From Sporolactobacillus shoreae (GTDB lineage: Bacteria; Bacillota; Bacilli; Bacillales; Sporolactobacillaceae), in contig NZ_SRJD01000015.1 in assembly GCF_004684935.1 (NCBI RefSeq), positions 1 through 64,000 on the forward strand: a stretch of DNA of 64,000 nt, given 5' to 3'. Below are positions 26,143-34,797 of the stretch, one piece after another. Under the pieces are notes generated by a model. That model was not told where the DNA came from. It saw only the letters and a program-made list of their open reading frames with translations, and did no database searches. The first letter of the stretch is position 1. Each line of letters begins with the position of its first letter. Position numbers and translations under genes: made by a program.

Positions 26143-27295
26143 GCTGAACCCAGACCTCCTCGGCTTTTTTCACTGCGGCTCCAAGTTTTGGTTCTTCGCC
26201 GAATTTGGCAAGTGTTAATTCAAGAGCGGTGAGCACTTTGAGTATGTCAAAAGGTGTGCAATAACCCATGTGGCCGATACGGAATATTTTTCCTTTCAAG
26301 TCCTTCTGTCCGCCAGCGATGGTGATTGCGAAATCTTTTTTCAATGCTTTTTGAATATCCGGGGCGGGAATGTTACCGGATTTTACCGCGGTGACAGTAG
26401 GCGACGCATCTTCATCACTTGTCAGAAGGGGAAGACCCAGTTCCCGGATGCCGGCACGCAGCATATCCCTTAATAAATAGTGGCGCTTGATCACATTTTC
26501 CCAACCTTCTTCCTCAATCATTGAGCAGACTTCCTTTGCTCCGGCGATCAGGGAAACGGCAGGCGTGAACGGCGTTGACTTCTGTTCTTCATAGGCTTTG
26601 ACATAACGGTTCAGATCAAGATAAAAGCGTTTGGCTGGGCATTCACGGATCGCTTTCAGGCCACGGTCGCTGAATGCAACGAAAGCGAGACCCGGTGGAA
26701 GCATGAGCGCTTTCTGAGAGCTGGTGACGAGGATATCAATATGATCCTTTTCCATGTCGACAGGAACACCGCCAATGCAGCTGACGCCGTCAACGACGAA
26801 CAGCGCATCGCTTTTCCGGGCGACTACCTCGCCGAGCGCACCAATGGGATTCAGGACGCCGGTCGACGTTTCATTAAAAGTGGCAAATACAGCTTTAACT
26901 GAAGTACTTGCCAGTCCGTCGAGAAAAGCTTCGAGCTGTTCAGGCGTGCACGATTTTCCCCACTCAATATTCAGGCGGTGAACATTTACCCCATAGTTTT
27001 CCGCAATGGTTGCCAGCCGGTCGCCAAAGGATCCGGCAACAATTACAACCGCATCCTCGCCTTCGGATACGGTGTTGACGACCGCAGCTTCAAGGGCTGA
27101 AGTGCCGCTGCTGGTCAGCGCGAGAACAGGATGTTTTGTACCAAAAACAGGCTTAAGGCGATTAGCGACATCTTCAATCAGGACTGAGAAATCCGGGCTG
27201 CGGTGGCCAATCATCGGCTGAGCCATGGCCGCATTCACCCGGTTCGGAATGGGCGTGGGTCCGGGTGTAAACAAGTAAGTCTGGTCTAGAAACAT
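26135..27295 (-). CDS. Class V aminotransferase (serine-pyruvate / alanine-glyoxylate type)
   Basis: A 386-aa PLP enzyme of the SGAT/AGAT group. The PLP-binding lysine is in VTSSQKALMLPPG (about residue 190), and FTPGPTPIPNRV at the N terminus is the family signature. Coupled to serA by an 8-bp overlap, it probably supplies the transamination step of serine synthesis, using phosphohydroxypyruvate or hydroxypyruvate in place of a classical SerC. That is inference, since family members also use glyoxylate. The ATG at 27295 has AGAAGGG 9 nt upstream; a start three codons earlier would abut the ribosome site. It is the first gene after a T-box leader. Confidence 0.88.
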   Translation of the reverse strand: MFLDQTYLFTPGPTPIPNRVNAAMAQPMIGHRSPDFSVLIEDVANRLKPVFGTKHPVLALTSSGTSALEAAVVNTVSEGEDAVVIVAGSFGDRLATIAENYGVNVHRLNIEWGKSCTPEQLEAFLDGLASTSVKAVFATFNETSTGVLNPIGALGEVVARKSDALFVVDGVSCIGGVPVDMEKDHIDILVTSSQKALMLPPGLAFVAFSDRGLKAIRECPAKRFYLDLNRYVKAYEEQKSTPFTPAVSLIAGAKEVCSMIEEEGWENVIKRHYLLRDMLRAGIRELGLPLLTSDEDASPTVTAVKSGNIPAPDIQKALKKDFAITIAGGQKDLKGKIFRIGHMGYCTPFDILKVLTALELTLAKFGEEPKLGAAVKKAEEVWVQHV

Positions 27296-27344
27296 GTGAA
27301 TCATCCCTTCTGTTTTCTATATTTGTGAAAATAAAAACGCCCCT

Positions 27345-27595
27345 CACAGTATGTATGCCATACTGCGAGGGGCGTGGTAATCGCTGTGCCACCCTCATTC
27401 GCTGCCCGAAAATCACGGACAGCCTTCATTCAAGTCTTAACGGCCTGTGCCGGATCCGCCTACTCTTAATATTCAGCGAATCTGTTCCGAAGGGCTAAAG
27501 CTGAAGGAAGCGGGACCGGTTCTCAGCGAATACCGGCTCTCTGGGACCTGATTCCAACAGCCTGTTGTCTTCTTCATGACATTTAATATTGTGTC
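27345..27595 (-). promoter_or_regulatory. T-box leader of the aminotransferase-serA operon
   Basis: On the minus strand the leader contains the stem I landmark AGAGAGCCGGT...ACCGGT and the T-box motif AGGGTGGCACAGCG (about 27377-27396). Next comes a terminator hairpin, ACGCCCCTCGCAGTATG paired with CATACTGTGAGGGGCG, and T residues (about 27337-27375). T-boxes read uncharged tRNA, and serine is the expected ligand from the genes. I could not identify the specifier codon with confidence; the specifier-loop region (GCTGAATATTAAGAGTAGG) does not show an obvious serine codon. Confidence 0.88.
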
Positions 27596-27598
27596 CAA

Positions 27599-27627
27599 AT
27601 TGTAACAGCAATCCTGAATTTTGTAAA
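27599..27627 (-). promoter_or_regulatory. Sigma-A type promoter of the T-box/aminotransferase-serA operon
   Basis: Minus-strand TTTACA (27622-27627) and TACAAT (27599-27604) are separated by 17 bp. Transcription would start near 27592, just before the T-box structure. Confidence 0.7.
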
Positions 27628-27680
27628 GAAAAATATTTTAATATTTTCTGACACAATTGGTGAATGGTATTTCATCGCGA

Positions 27681-28769
27681 TCAGAGGCTAGGCTCGGCGG
27701 AGGTTTCTGAGATTGCCGATTCAAGGATGCCGAGCAATTCTTTCATATCGTTCATCTTTCCAATTGTAATGCGAACGCCCGTCTGAAATGGATTGATCAG
27801 GAATCCTTTCGTCTTACATTTTTCAGCTACAGCCTTTGGATTATCGACCTTTACGTAAATAAAATTAGCCTGTGTCGGGAAATAGGAAATCTTTTTTTCG
27901 TCAAGAAATACGGTTGTCATTTCCAGTACATCTTTATTTTTCTTGACGCAGTCCTTCATAAAGTCCTGATCTTGTAAAGCGGCGAATGCAGCAATCTGGC
28001 TGAGCCGCGGATTGTTGAAGGGCGGCCTGACTTTGTCAATTTCATCGATCAGACGCTGCTGTCCGACGGCGTAGCCGATCCGGAAAGAAGCAAGGCCGTA
28101 TGATTTTGAGAAAGTCCGGAGAACAAGCAGGTTCGGATGATCTTTAAGCAGTTCAAGAGAGCGGGGGAAATCAGAGGCTGTTACGAAATCAATGTAGGCT
28201 TCGTCGAGTACAATGACAACATCATCGGGTATCTCGTCAACGAAATGGGCGAGCTCCTGATCGTTGACATAGGTTCCCGTAGGATTGTTCGGATTACAGA
28301 TCCAGATCACTTTTGTTGCGGAATCGACAGCATCCCGCATGGCATCGAGGTCATGCCTTCCGTCTTTGCCGCACGGCACTTTTTTCGTTTCGGCGCCTTC
28401 AATCTGGGCATGACAGTAATATTCGTAAAAAGTGGGCCACGCCATAACAATATTAGTTCCCCGTTCGAGGAGGGCACGGCTGATCAAAACGATCATCTCA
28501 TCAAGACCAAGGCCGAACAAGAACTGTTCTTCGCGGGTCCCAAGCCTTACAGCCAGTTCGCGGCGCAAGTCGCTGTCGCGGCAGTCAGGATATAGCTCGG
28601 GCAGAAGGGAGGCTTTGACGATGGCTTCTGATACTTTCGGAGAAGCACCGTACACATTTTCATTTGAATCAAGCTTGACGAGACGTTCAAGACCGTATCT
28701 TTTTTTGATCTCTTCAACTGAAGGACCCGGATCATAGGCTCTCAAATGGGCTAAAGTTTCTTTGAACAT
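27681..28769 (-). CDS. hisC: Histidinol-phosphate (aromatic) aminotransferase
   Basis: A 362-aa class I/II PLP aminotransferase of the HisC type. The PLP-lysine motif is RTFSKSYGLASFRIGY (about residue 220), preceded by NPNNPTGTY and DEAYIDF. HisC transaminates imidazole-acetol phosphate in histidine synthesis and in Bacillus also serves phenylalanine and tyrosine synthesis. No other his or aromatic gene is nearby, so a broader aromatic role is possible. The ATG at 28769 has AAAGGAG 8 nt upstream. A T-box leader precedes it; the next operon promoter (serA side) follows directly. Confidence 0.9.
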   Translation of the reverse strand: MFKETLAHLRAYDPGPSVEEIKKRYGLERLVKLDSNENVYGASPKVSEAIVKASLLPELYPDCRDSDLRRELAVRLGTREEQFLFGLGLDEMIVLISRALLERGTNIVMAWPTFYEYYCHAQIEGAETKKVPCGKDGRHDLDAMRDAVDSATKVIWICNPNNPTGTYVNDQELAHFVDEIPDDVVIVLDEAYIDFVTASDFPRSLELLKDHPNLLVLRTFSKSYGLASFRIGYAVGQQRLIDEIDKVRPPFNNPRLSQIAAFAALQDQDFMKDCVKKNKDVLEMTTVFLDEKKISYFPTQANFIYVKVDNPKAVAEKCKTKGFLINPFQTGVRITIGKMNDMKELLGILESAISETSAEPSL

Positions 28770-28889
28770 GCAAAACACTCCTTTGGCTGAATGATCGTGG
28801 TGGTTTGCCGGCCTTCCGGGGGACGGATTCCGGATTAAATGTAAAGCAGAATAACGACGCTCACCGGTTCCATAGTATATTCAAAAGTA

Positions 28890-29160
28890 CGAAAAAAGCC
28901 CTGCCGAAGCAGAGCTGTCGTTTGTGCGGTACCACCCGGATTGCGAAAAAATATTCGCCGCTTTAACAGGAAAACGTCCGGTTTGTCTTTTCCCTTATGG
29001 CACTTGCCAGATAGGAAGAGACATTGATTTCTGCCTTAACCGAAGCAGGAAACCTTCTCGGGATCATACTTAGGCCGAAAGATCCGAGATTCCACTGGTA
29101 ACGATTTTTTTGATACTGTCCGACGAGACCCTGTTCTTTACCTTTTAGCGTTTCTTTAAT
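28890..29160 (-). promoter_or_regulatory. T-box leader of hisC
   Basis: On the minus strand the T-box motif CCGGGTGGTACCGCAC (about 28924-28939) is followed by a terminator hairpin, AGCTCTGCTTCGGCAGGGCT then TTTTTT (about 28894-28917). Upstream are paired segments CTCGGATC/GATCCCGAG and TTTCCTGC/GGCAGAAA that can form leader stems. The apical stem I landmarks are less clear than in the serA leader, and I cannot read the specifier codon; His, Tyr, Phe and Trp are all possible. The stretch 29161-29422 between this leader and the RpiR gene holds only promoter-like DNA. Confidence 0.8.
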
Positions 29161-29379
29161 AGCTGATATTAAAACTGATTCAATTTAAACATGTAACGTT
29201 TGAATTGTAAAGTCCAATCTGTGACCTTAAATGCTCATCTGATTATTAGAGCGCTGTTTGCCTAGATGTAAGGAACGGTGCGGTTAATGTAAAAAGGAAA
29301 AATTGGAAGAAATTCCGACGGCCCGTTTAAACGTTCTTTATAAAAAGGAACCGTTTACAGAAAATTATTTTCAAATGTA

Positions 29380-29393
29380 AGCGTTTGATGTAC
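29380..29393 (+). promoter_or_regulatory. cre-like site upstream of the RpiR-family gene
   Basis: TGTAAGCGTTTGAT matches the CcpA cre consensus except at one or two positions. A second, weaker inverted match (CCGTTTACA, about 29349-29357) lies 30 bp before it. Both precede the regulator start at 29423, so carbon catabolite control is possible. Confidence 0.3.
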
Positions 29394-29422
29394 AATGAAG
29401 CTGAGAGGGGGAGTGGTAAGTA

Positions 29423-30268
29423 ATGGCAGAACATCAATGTATGATCCGGATTCAGTCGGCTTATCCACACTTAAGCGAGAAAGAGCGTAAAATAGCTGAT
29501 TACATCCTGAGTTATCCGGAGGAAACTGTTCGAAGCAGCATTAATCAGGTATCCGCGCGTATCAAAGTGGCTGACGCCACTGTATTCAGGTTCTGCAGAC
29601 GCCTGGAATTCAAGGGATTTCAGGAAATGAAAATTGTCCTTGCGGCTGACATCGCGAAAAATCGTCATATGGAGCTCGAAGAAAGCAAATATCAGGGCGA
29701 TGAGACCATGAGTCTGGCGGAACGCGTCTTTCAGGATAACATCCGCACCCTGGAGAACACGTTCCAGATTCTGAGCAGCGAACCTTTTAAAAATGCTGTC
29801 GAGTTGATAAGCCGGTCGGAGCGGGTCGCTTTCTTTGGCAGCAGCGGGTCAGTGACCATGGCGCAGGAAGCGCACCGCAAATTTGTCCGCGCGGGGATTA
29901 TGACCTATGCGCCCAGTGATGGAGAGTTCCAGATGCTGTCTGCCTCTCAGCTGACCGGCCGTGACGCCGCCGTCTTTATTTCGTATTCGGCCAGTGACAA
30001 GCATCTCCTGCAGGTGGCCAAAGCGGCAAAGTCGGCGGGATGCCCGACTATCGGACTGACCGGATTTATGAAATCCGGACTGGGCGACCTGATGGATATA
30101 TCTCTGCATACTGTTTCCGTCCCCACGGATTATCGATCGGAATCCTACGTTGCACGGGCGGCGCAAATAACATTGATTGACGCACTTTACGCGAACGTTA
30201 TGAAGAGAAAGCAACATAATGCAAAACAACCGGAACATGATCTGGACCGTTTGGCAGCACATGGGTAA
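29423..30268 (+). CDS. MurR/RpiR-family transcriptional regulator
   Basis: A 281-aa regulator with an N-terminal RpiR helix-turn-helix (residues about 1-77, SEKERKIADYILSYPEETV and VADATVFRFCRRLEFKGFQE) and a C-terminal SIS sugar-phosphate-binding domain (about 125-260, with FGSSGSVTMAQEAHRKFVRAG). Family members control use of phosphorylated sugars or amino sugars. No sugar gene is adjacent, so the regulon is unknown. The start has GAGGGGGAG about 8 nt upstream, with cre-like sites before it. Confidence 0.9.
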   Translation: MAEHQCMIRIQSAYPHLSEKERKIADYILSYPEETVRSSINQVSARIKVADATVFRFCRRLEFKGFQEMKIVLAADIAKNRHMELEESKYQGDETMSLAERVFQDNIRTLENTFQILSSEPFKNAVELISRSERVAFFGSSGSVTMAQEAHRKFVRAGIMTYAPSDGEFQMLSASQLTGRDAAVFISYSASDKHLLQVAKAAKSAGCPTIGLTGFMKSGLGDLMDISLHTVSVPTDYRSESYVARAAQITLIDALYANVMKRKQHNAKQPEHDLDRLAAHG

Positions 30269-30327
30269 TCTATTTTGAATCAGGATATGTGAAAGCGATT
30301 CCATATTAGGCACTTCGGGTGTTTATT

Positions 30328-30420
30328 TCACAACGAATGGATCACAAGAGAAAGCACATAGAGCACGCCGAAAAGAACGGCGAAAAAGCAAATAAAGCCC
30401 CAGCCTATTTTTATCTTCAC
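30328..30420 (-). CDS. Candidate 30-aa single-pass membrane peptide
   Basis: A 30-codon frame beginning GTG-AAG is preceded by a near-ideal ribosome site (AGGAGG at 30429-30434, 8 nt spacing). The product is a short basic N terminus (VKIKIGWG) and a single hydrophobic helix of about 18 residues (FICFFAVLFGVLYVLSLV). It is in the gap between thrB and the RpiR gene, on the thrB strand. The ribosome site and topology are what one expects of a real small membrane protein, but I recognise no family. Confidence 0.5.
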   Translation of the reverse strand: MKIKIGWGFICFFAVLFGVLYVLSLVIHSL

Positions 30421-30498
30421 ACAGAAAACCTCCTCACTGGCCTTATTCTCGGCAAATGAAGAGGGTTTTATGTGTTATGAAATTTTTAACGGCAACCG

Positions 30499-31425
30499 TT
30501 ATTGATCGGTGCCCCTGTATGCCGGTGATGAAACTTCCGTCTGAACGCCATGCGCGACCGGACGGAGCACGACACACTCATAATCAGGGAACGCTTCCTG
30601 CAAGCGTTCCCTGATTTGTGAACTGTCATCTTTCGAAGCCAGCGACATAACGGTTGGGCCCGCTCCGCTCAGAAAAGAACCGTACGCGCCCGAGTCCCTG
30701 GCGATTCGGGCGATTTTAGCCATGTCGGGAATCAATCCGGCACGGAAAGGCTGGTGAAACTGATCGCTCTCCATCATTTTTCCAGCCAACTCGCCGTCGT
30801 GGCTGAGCAGCGCGCAGATCAGAACATTGGCAATGCTGCTGCCTTCAACAGCTTTACGGAAAGAAAGAGAGGCGGGAAGGGCGCTGCGGGCGTCACTTGT
30901 TTTTAATTCAAAATCAGGGATTACCGTCACAAAATCAAAATCAGGAGCGGGAAGCCGCACACTGCTGACTTCGGACGTTGATTGAGTAGAAACGACGAGA
31001 CCGCCATAGAGTGAGGCAGTCACATTATCCGGATGGCCTTCGGAACGACAGGCCATCCAGGACTTCTCACTTTCTGAAAGTCCGAGGCCGAGTGAAAAAT
31101 CAGCCAGTTCAATGCCCGCGATGATCGCGGCGGCGCTGCTACCCAGACCACGCGCAATTGGAATGTCACTCCGCACCTCAACGGAATAAGGTGAGAGTGA
31201 GGCGTGACGGCTCTCGGCGGTTTGCTTCGCGGTTATATAGATTAGATTTTCATTCAGCGCCGGCTGAAAATCTGGCTGATCCGTATAGTTAAATTGCCAG
31301 TGATCCGAACGGACCGCATTCAGAAAGAGGTAGCGGCTGACCGCCATGCCGATCGAATCAAAGCCGGGTCCGAGATTGGCCGTACTGCCAGGCACTTTGA
31401 TCTGAAATGCCGCGGGCACGGTCAT
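30499..31425 (-). CDS. thrB: Homoserine kinase
   Basis: A 308-aa GHMP kinase that phosphorylates L-homoserine with ATP. The ATP-binding motif is [15 protein letters not shown] (about residue 90), the N-terminal signature is [15 protein letters not shown], and the C-terminal glycine-rich motif is [14 protein letters not shown] (about 240). It overlaps the end of thrC by 4 bp and is the last gene of hom-thrC-thrB. The length is typical (about 300). No terminator hairpin with a long T-run is obvious within 60 bp. Confidence 0.95.
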   Translation of the reverse strand: MTVPAAFQIKVPGSTANLGPGFDSIGMAVSRYLFLNAVRSDHWQFNYTDQPDFQPALNENLIYITAKQTAESRHASLSPYSVEVRSDIPIARGLGSSAAAIIAGIELADFSLGLGLSESEKSWMACRSEGHPDNVTASLYGGLVVSTQSTSEVSSVRLPAPDFDFVTVIPDFELKTSDARSALPASLSFRKAVEGSSIANVLICALLSHDGELAGKMMESDQFHQPFRAGLIPDMAKIARIARDSGAYGSFLSGAGPTVMSLASKDDSSQIRERLQEAFPDYECVVLRPVAHGVQTEVSSPAYRGTDQ

Positions 31426-32480
31426 TTTGCCACCTGCCGGAGGTGATCCACAACGGCTGATTCTTCAGCACCGATGATGGTCGGTTCGATGGACAGCGTG
31501 TCCATTGCGGTAGCGGGATCTTTAAGTCCATTTCCGGTCAGAATGCAGACGATTTTTGATCCTTTTTTGATCTTTCCGGCCTTGATATGTTTTAACAAAC
31601 CGGCAATTGAAGCGCAGGACGCAGGCTCTGCAAAAATACCTTCCGTACGTGCAATCAGCTTGTACGCTTCAAGAATCTGTTCATCCGTGACATAATCAAT
31701 TTCGCCGTGGGATTCTTTTTCTGCGGCAACTGCCAGTTTCCAGCTCGCTGGATTGCCGATACGAATGGCGGTTGCGATCGTTTCGGGATGCTCGATTACC
31801 TTATTTTTGGCAATGGCGGCCGCACCTTCAGCTTCGAAACCGTGAATTTCAGGCGGAGCGACCTTTTGGTTATCCCGCAGTTCCTTAAACCCTTTCCAGT
31901 AAGCGGAGATGTTGCCGGCATTTCCAACCGGGATGCAAAGCACATCAGGGGCTGAACCCAGCTGTTCGACAATTTCATAGGCGCCAGTCTTCTGGCCTTC
32001 AAGCCGGTAAGGATTGATTGAGTTGACAATCGTGTATTCGGAATTTGCGCCTGTATAGCGGACGATATCCAGAGCCTGGTCAAAATTTCCGTTGACTTCA
32101 AAAATTTTGGCACCGTACATCACTGACTGGGCCAGTTTGCCCAGTGCGATTTTGCCTTTTGGGATAACGATGATACAGTCGAGACCGGCGCGTGCGCTGT
32201 ATGCCGCAGCGGAAGCTGAAGTATTCCCCGTTGAGGCGCAGATTACACCTTTGCTGCCGCTTTCCATTGCTTTGGCAACAGCAAGGAACATGCCGCGGTC
32301 TTTAAAGCTGCCGGTAGGATTCAGTCCCTCAAATTTGACACGGATGTCGCATTCCAGTTTCTCAGAAAGCTTATCGAGCGGAATCAGCGGCGTGTTTCCC
32401 TCGAGTAATGTCAGGCGAGGTGTCTTCTCCGTTACGGGTAAAACATCCTTGTATTTTTCCATAAGACCTTTCCAGACCAT
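31422..32480 (-). CDS. thrC: Threonine synthase
   Basis: A 352-aa PLP enzyme (fold type II) that converts O-phosphohomoserine to threonine. The PLP lysine is in [11 protein letters not shown] (about residue 58), and the phosphate-binding loop is [14 protein letters not shown] (about 180). The start at 32480 follows AAAGGGGA at 7 nt; an upstream ATG at 32516 lies inside hom and lacks a ribosome site. It is 4 bp after hom and overlaps thrB by 4 bp, so the three genes are coupled. Confidence 0.95.
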   Translation of the reverse strand: MVWKGLMEKYKDVLPVTEKTPRLTLLEGNTPLIPLDKLSEKLECDIRVKFEGLNPTGSFKDRGMFLAVAKAMESGSKGVICASTGNTSASAAAYSARAGLDCIIVIPKGKIALGKLAQSVMYGAKIFEVNGNFDQALDIVRYTGANSEYTIVNSINPYRLEGQKTGAYEIVEQLGSAPDVLCIPVGNAGNISAYWKGFKELRDNQKVAPPEIHGFEAEGAAAIAKNKVIEHPETIATAIRIGNPASWKLAVAAEKESHGEIDYVTDEQILEAYKLIARTEGIFAEPASCASIAGLLKHIKAGKIKKGSKIVCILTGNGLKDPATAMDTLSIEPTIIGAEESAVVDHLRQVAK

Positions 32481-32484
32481 TTTT

Positions 32485-33777
32485 TTATCCCCTTTCAACT
32501 CTGAAATATTTGGCATTTAGAACAACATCAAGCTTTTTCATGATTTCAAAAGATTTTTCAAAAAGAACTTTATTTGTTCTGTGCGTCACAATCGAAACTT
32601 CTGCAGCATCCTGGCCCGTGATCGGTTCCTGATACAGCTTCTCCAGACTGATCCCCTGTTCCTTGAATAAGTCGGTCAACCTGGAGAAAGAGCCCGGTTC
32701 GTCCTTGATGTGCAGCCTGACAAAAAACTGGCTTTCGACAAGACTCTCCTTGCGTGTATGCATTTCTCTCTTTGGCAGAAAAATGTGGTTGCCTGTCACA
32801 CCAAGCGCCATATTTCTGATGACGGAGAGGAGATCGGACATTACAGATACCGCGGTCGGACCTTCGCCGGCGCCGGGACCGTAATACATGGTTTCGCCCA
32901 GAGCCGTGCCATAAACGTAGATGGCATTATTTTCGTTTTCGACTGAAGCGAGCGGGTGTCCATCCGGGAGAAGGGTCGGTTCGACACGGACATCGATTGC
33001 CCCGTTGTTTACTTCTGAAATGCCAACCAGTTTGATCGTGTAGCCGAGCTTTCCGGCATAGATAATATCTTCCCGGGTGACATCGGTAATTCCGGTGATT
33101 TTCACATCATCCAGCTTCACCGGAATCGAGTAAGCGAGATGGCTGAGGATAACCATTTTTCTTGCTGCGTCCAATCCCTCAACATCCGATGTAGGGTCGG
33201 CTTCGGCAAAGCCGAGCGCCTGCGCCGAGGAGAGGGCTTTTTCATAGGAAAGGCCTTCATGGCTCATTTTGCTGAGAATGTAATTGGTAGTGCCATTGAC
33301 AATACCGATCATTTTCTGAATCCGGTCTGCTGCCAGACTGTCGGTCAGTGTCCGAAGAATCGGGATGCCCCCGGCGACACTTGCTTCATAATAGAGGTCG
33401 CAATGATTTTTTTTTGCCTCCATAAGCAGCTCATCGCCATACGAAGCCATCAGGTCTTTGTTGGCCGTGATTACATGTTTCTTATGATTCAGCGCCCGAA
33501 GGATATACCGATATGCCTCATCAATGCCGCCCATCAATTCGATAATAATGTCAATTTCAGGATCGTCAAGAACTTCAGCGGCATTAGTCGTCAGATTACG
33601 GTTGTCAATCAGGACTTTTCTCGGCCTGTTTTTGTTGCGGACCAGCACTTTCTTCAGCTGGATCGTGCATCCGGTCCTGGCCTCCAGTCTTTCTCTTTCT
33701 TTGGTCAGCAGGCGAACCACTCCGGTGCCTACTGTCCCGAAACCCAGTAAGCCAATGGACACCTTCTCCAATTCCAT
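32485..33777 (-). CDS. hom: Homoserine dehydrogenase
   Basis: A 430-aa enzyme that reduces aspartate semialdehyde to homoserine. The nucleotide-binding motif is [14 protein letters not shown] (residues about 7-20), the catalytic domain contains [14 protein letters not shown] (about 170), and a C-terminal ACT domain (about 350-425, [21 protein letters not shown]) would give threonine feedback. The start is ambiguous: GTG 33780, ATG 33777 and TTG 33771 all follow GGGGAG, and the TTG has the best spacing. It is the first gene of the threonine operon. No T-box or riboswitch was seen in 33781-34022, only promoter-like AT-rich DNA. Confidence 0.93.
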   Translation of the reverse strand: MELEKVSIGLLGFGTVGTGVVRLLTKERERLEARTGCTIQLKKVLVRNKNRPRKVLIDNRNLTTNAAEVLDDPEIDIIIELMGGIDEAYRYILRALNHKKHVITANKDLMASYGDELLMEAKKNHCDLYYEASVAGGIPILRTLTDSLAADRIQKMIGIVNGTTNYILSKMSHEGLSYEKALSSAQALGFAEADPTSDVEGLDAARKMVILSHLAYSIPVKLDDVKITGITDVTREDIIYAGKLGYTIKLVGISEVNNGAIDVRVEPTLLPDGHPLASVENENNAIYVYGTALGETMYYGPGAGEGPTAVSVMSDLLSVIRNMALGVTGNHIFLPKREMHTRKESLVESQFFVRLHIKDEPGSFSRLTDLFKEQGISLEKLYQEPITGQDAAEVSIVTHRTNKVLFEKSFEIMKKLDVVLNAKYFRVERG

Positions 33778-34022
33778 CACTCCCCGTTCATCAATAATCA
33801 GACAGGCACATGTTCCAAAAAATTGACTTATTTATCAGCATTTTTCAATTTTTCGGTCAGCACGGAAAATACGAATCTCTATATGTATTTGCCATTATAA
33901 CCCGAACAAAGAGCGACAACAAGGTTGTATTTGTCCATAAAAGAGCCATAATACGCGCCGGCAGGACTGGTAGCTCTGGTACGGGTAGGAAAGCGATGAT
34001 GAAAAAACGTGGCATCGCACGA

Positions 34023-34061
34023 GGTGACCCCCTGATTTTGGTTACAAAATCGGGGGTCACC
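34023..34061. other. 17-bp-stem inverted repeat abutting a tandem array
   Basis: GGTGACCCCC (34023-34032) pairs with GGGGGTCACC (34052-34061) and GATTTTG (34034-34040) with CAAAATC (34045-34051), leaving one unpaired T and a 4-nt loop. It touches the first unit of the 21-bp array. On the minus strand a further small hairpin with TTTTTT (about 34003-34021) follows and could end ywqA-ywqB transcription. Confidence 0.8.
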
Positions 34062-34201
34062 GCAAAAGTGGCTGGTAACCCCGCAAAAGTGGCTGGTAAC
34101 CCCGCAAAAGTGGCTGGTAACCCCGCAAAAGTGGCTGGTAACCCCGCAAAAGTGGCTGGTAACCCCGCAAAAGTGGCTGGTAACCCCGCAAAAGTGGCTG
34201 G
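34062..34201 (+). repeat. Intergenic 21-bp tandem array, homogeneous
   Basis: Seven occurrences of GGCTGG spaced exactly 21 bp (34070 to 34196), with units essentially identical (GGCTGGTAACCCCGCAAAAG plus T). The unit core GGCTGGTAA is shared with the arrays at 18381 and 58353, but here there is one unit type and the preceding sequence is a long inverted repeat instead of the AGCGAAAAGATACAGC leader. It ends 17 bp from the ywqB stop codon. Frames through it would encode heptapeptide repeats on both strands, without a credible gene start. Confidence 0.9.
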
Positions 34202-34217
34202 ATTAAGAGCCAAACGT

Positions 34218-34796
34218 TCACCGTGGTTCGTCGTGCCCGTAATTTTTCATGACCTGGCCCGTGATCAGGTGCATCATGTCATCAAAGTAGGGCCGCACCT
34301 GCAGCTTATCGGGGTGAAAATTTTCAACAGCCGGAGATTTCTTCTGAACGCTGCTTCTGAATTCGGAAAACATCCGCCGATAGGCAGTATCGTCAAAGTC
34401 AGGCAGCACAGGAGATCCGGACGACCGCCGCGTCTGGTGCTTTTTATCAAGATCAATGATCCTGTAAATCAGAAGTGCCGCAACATGTGCGCAGGGTTCC
34501 GGCCCGAACCCGCATGTGCAGCTGTAATGCATCAGATCTCTCTGAGGGTGCTTGATTGGGAGCGCCGCCTTATTGCTGCCCGGTGCGCTGCCTTTCCAGA
34601 TAATCTCTGCTTCATAAAATACGGACTGGCCGTCCTCCACCGTGGCATGGATGCGTGTTTCTGATGCATGATAGTCCCAGACCCGCCTGTTCCTGCAAAG
34701 AAACAGGCCTCTCTCAAAGCGTGTGGTTTCCATCATCCCGGCGAACGCTGTCAACCATCCGGCAAGCGCTGCGTCATGGATAAAAAAAGGGGTCAT
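34218..34796 (-). CDS. ywqB: SWIM zinc-finger protein (YwqB-like)
   Basis: A 192-aa protein with one SWIM zinc finger, CxCx(n)CxH, at YSCTCGFGPEPCAHVAALLI (about residues 90-110). SWIM domains bind nucleic acid or protein and are frequently paired with SNF2 ATPases. It directly follows the SNF2 gene (its start lies 2 bp beyond that stop codon, with AAGGAGTG inside the upstream gene), the same arrangement as ywqA-ywqB in Bacillus. The two probably form one complex acting on DNA or stalled transcription complexes. No enzymatic motif is present. Confidence 0.88.
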   Translation of the reverse strand: MTPFFIHDAALAGWLTAFAGMMETTRFERGLFLCRNRRVWDYHASETRIHATVEDGQSVFYEAEIIWKGSAPGSNKAALPIKHPQRDLMHYSCTCGFGPEPCAHVAALLIYRIIDLDKKHQTRRSSGSPVLPDFDDTAYRRMFSEFRSSVQKKSPAVENFHPDKLQVRPYFDDMMHLITGQVMKNYGHDEPR

Positions 34797-34797
34797 T

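Noticed and set aside
33781-34022. Threonine T-box or riboswitch before hom
   Set aside because: No GGGTGGNACC motif or terminator/antiterminator pair is present in the leader.
34062-34201. CRISPR array
   Set aside because: Units are contiguous 21-bp repeats without unique spacers, and no cas genes are present; the alternating arrays have only two unit types.
34062-34201. LPxTG-like surface-anchor repeats on the minus strand (LPATFAG)
   Set aside because: A chance reading of the 21-bp unit; no signal peptide, no start and no real sorting motif.
33957-34664. Long plus-strand frame carrying heptapeptide repeats across the 34-kb array
   Set aside because: It runs antisense through ywqB and its coding look comes from the 21-bp repeat (a multiple of three) being open in several frames. 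No ribosome site or family match; the sister arrays with 20-bp period cannot code.
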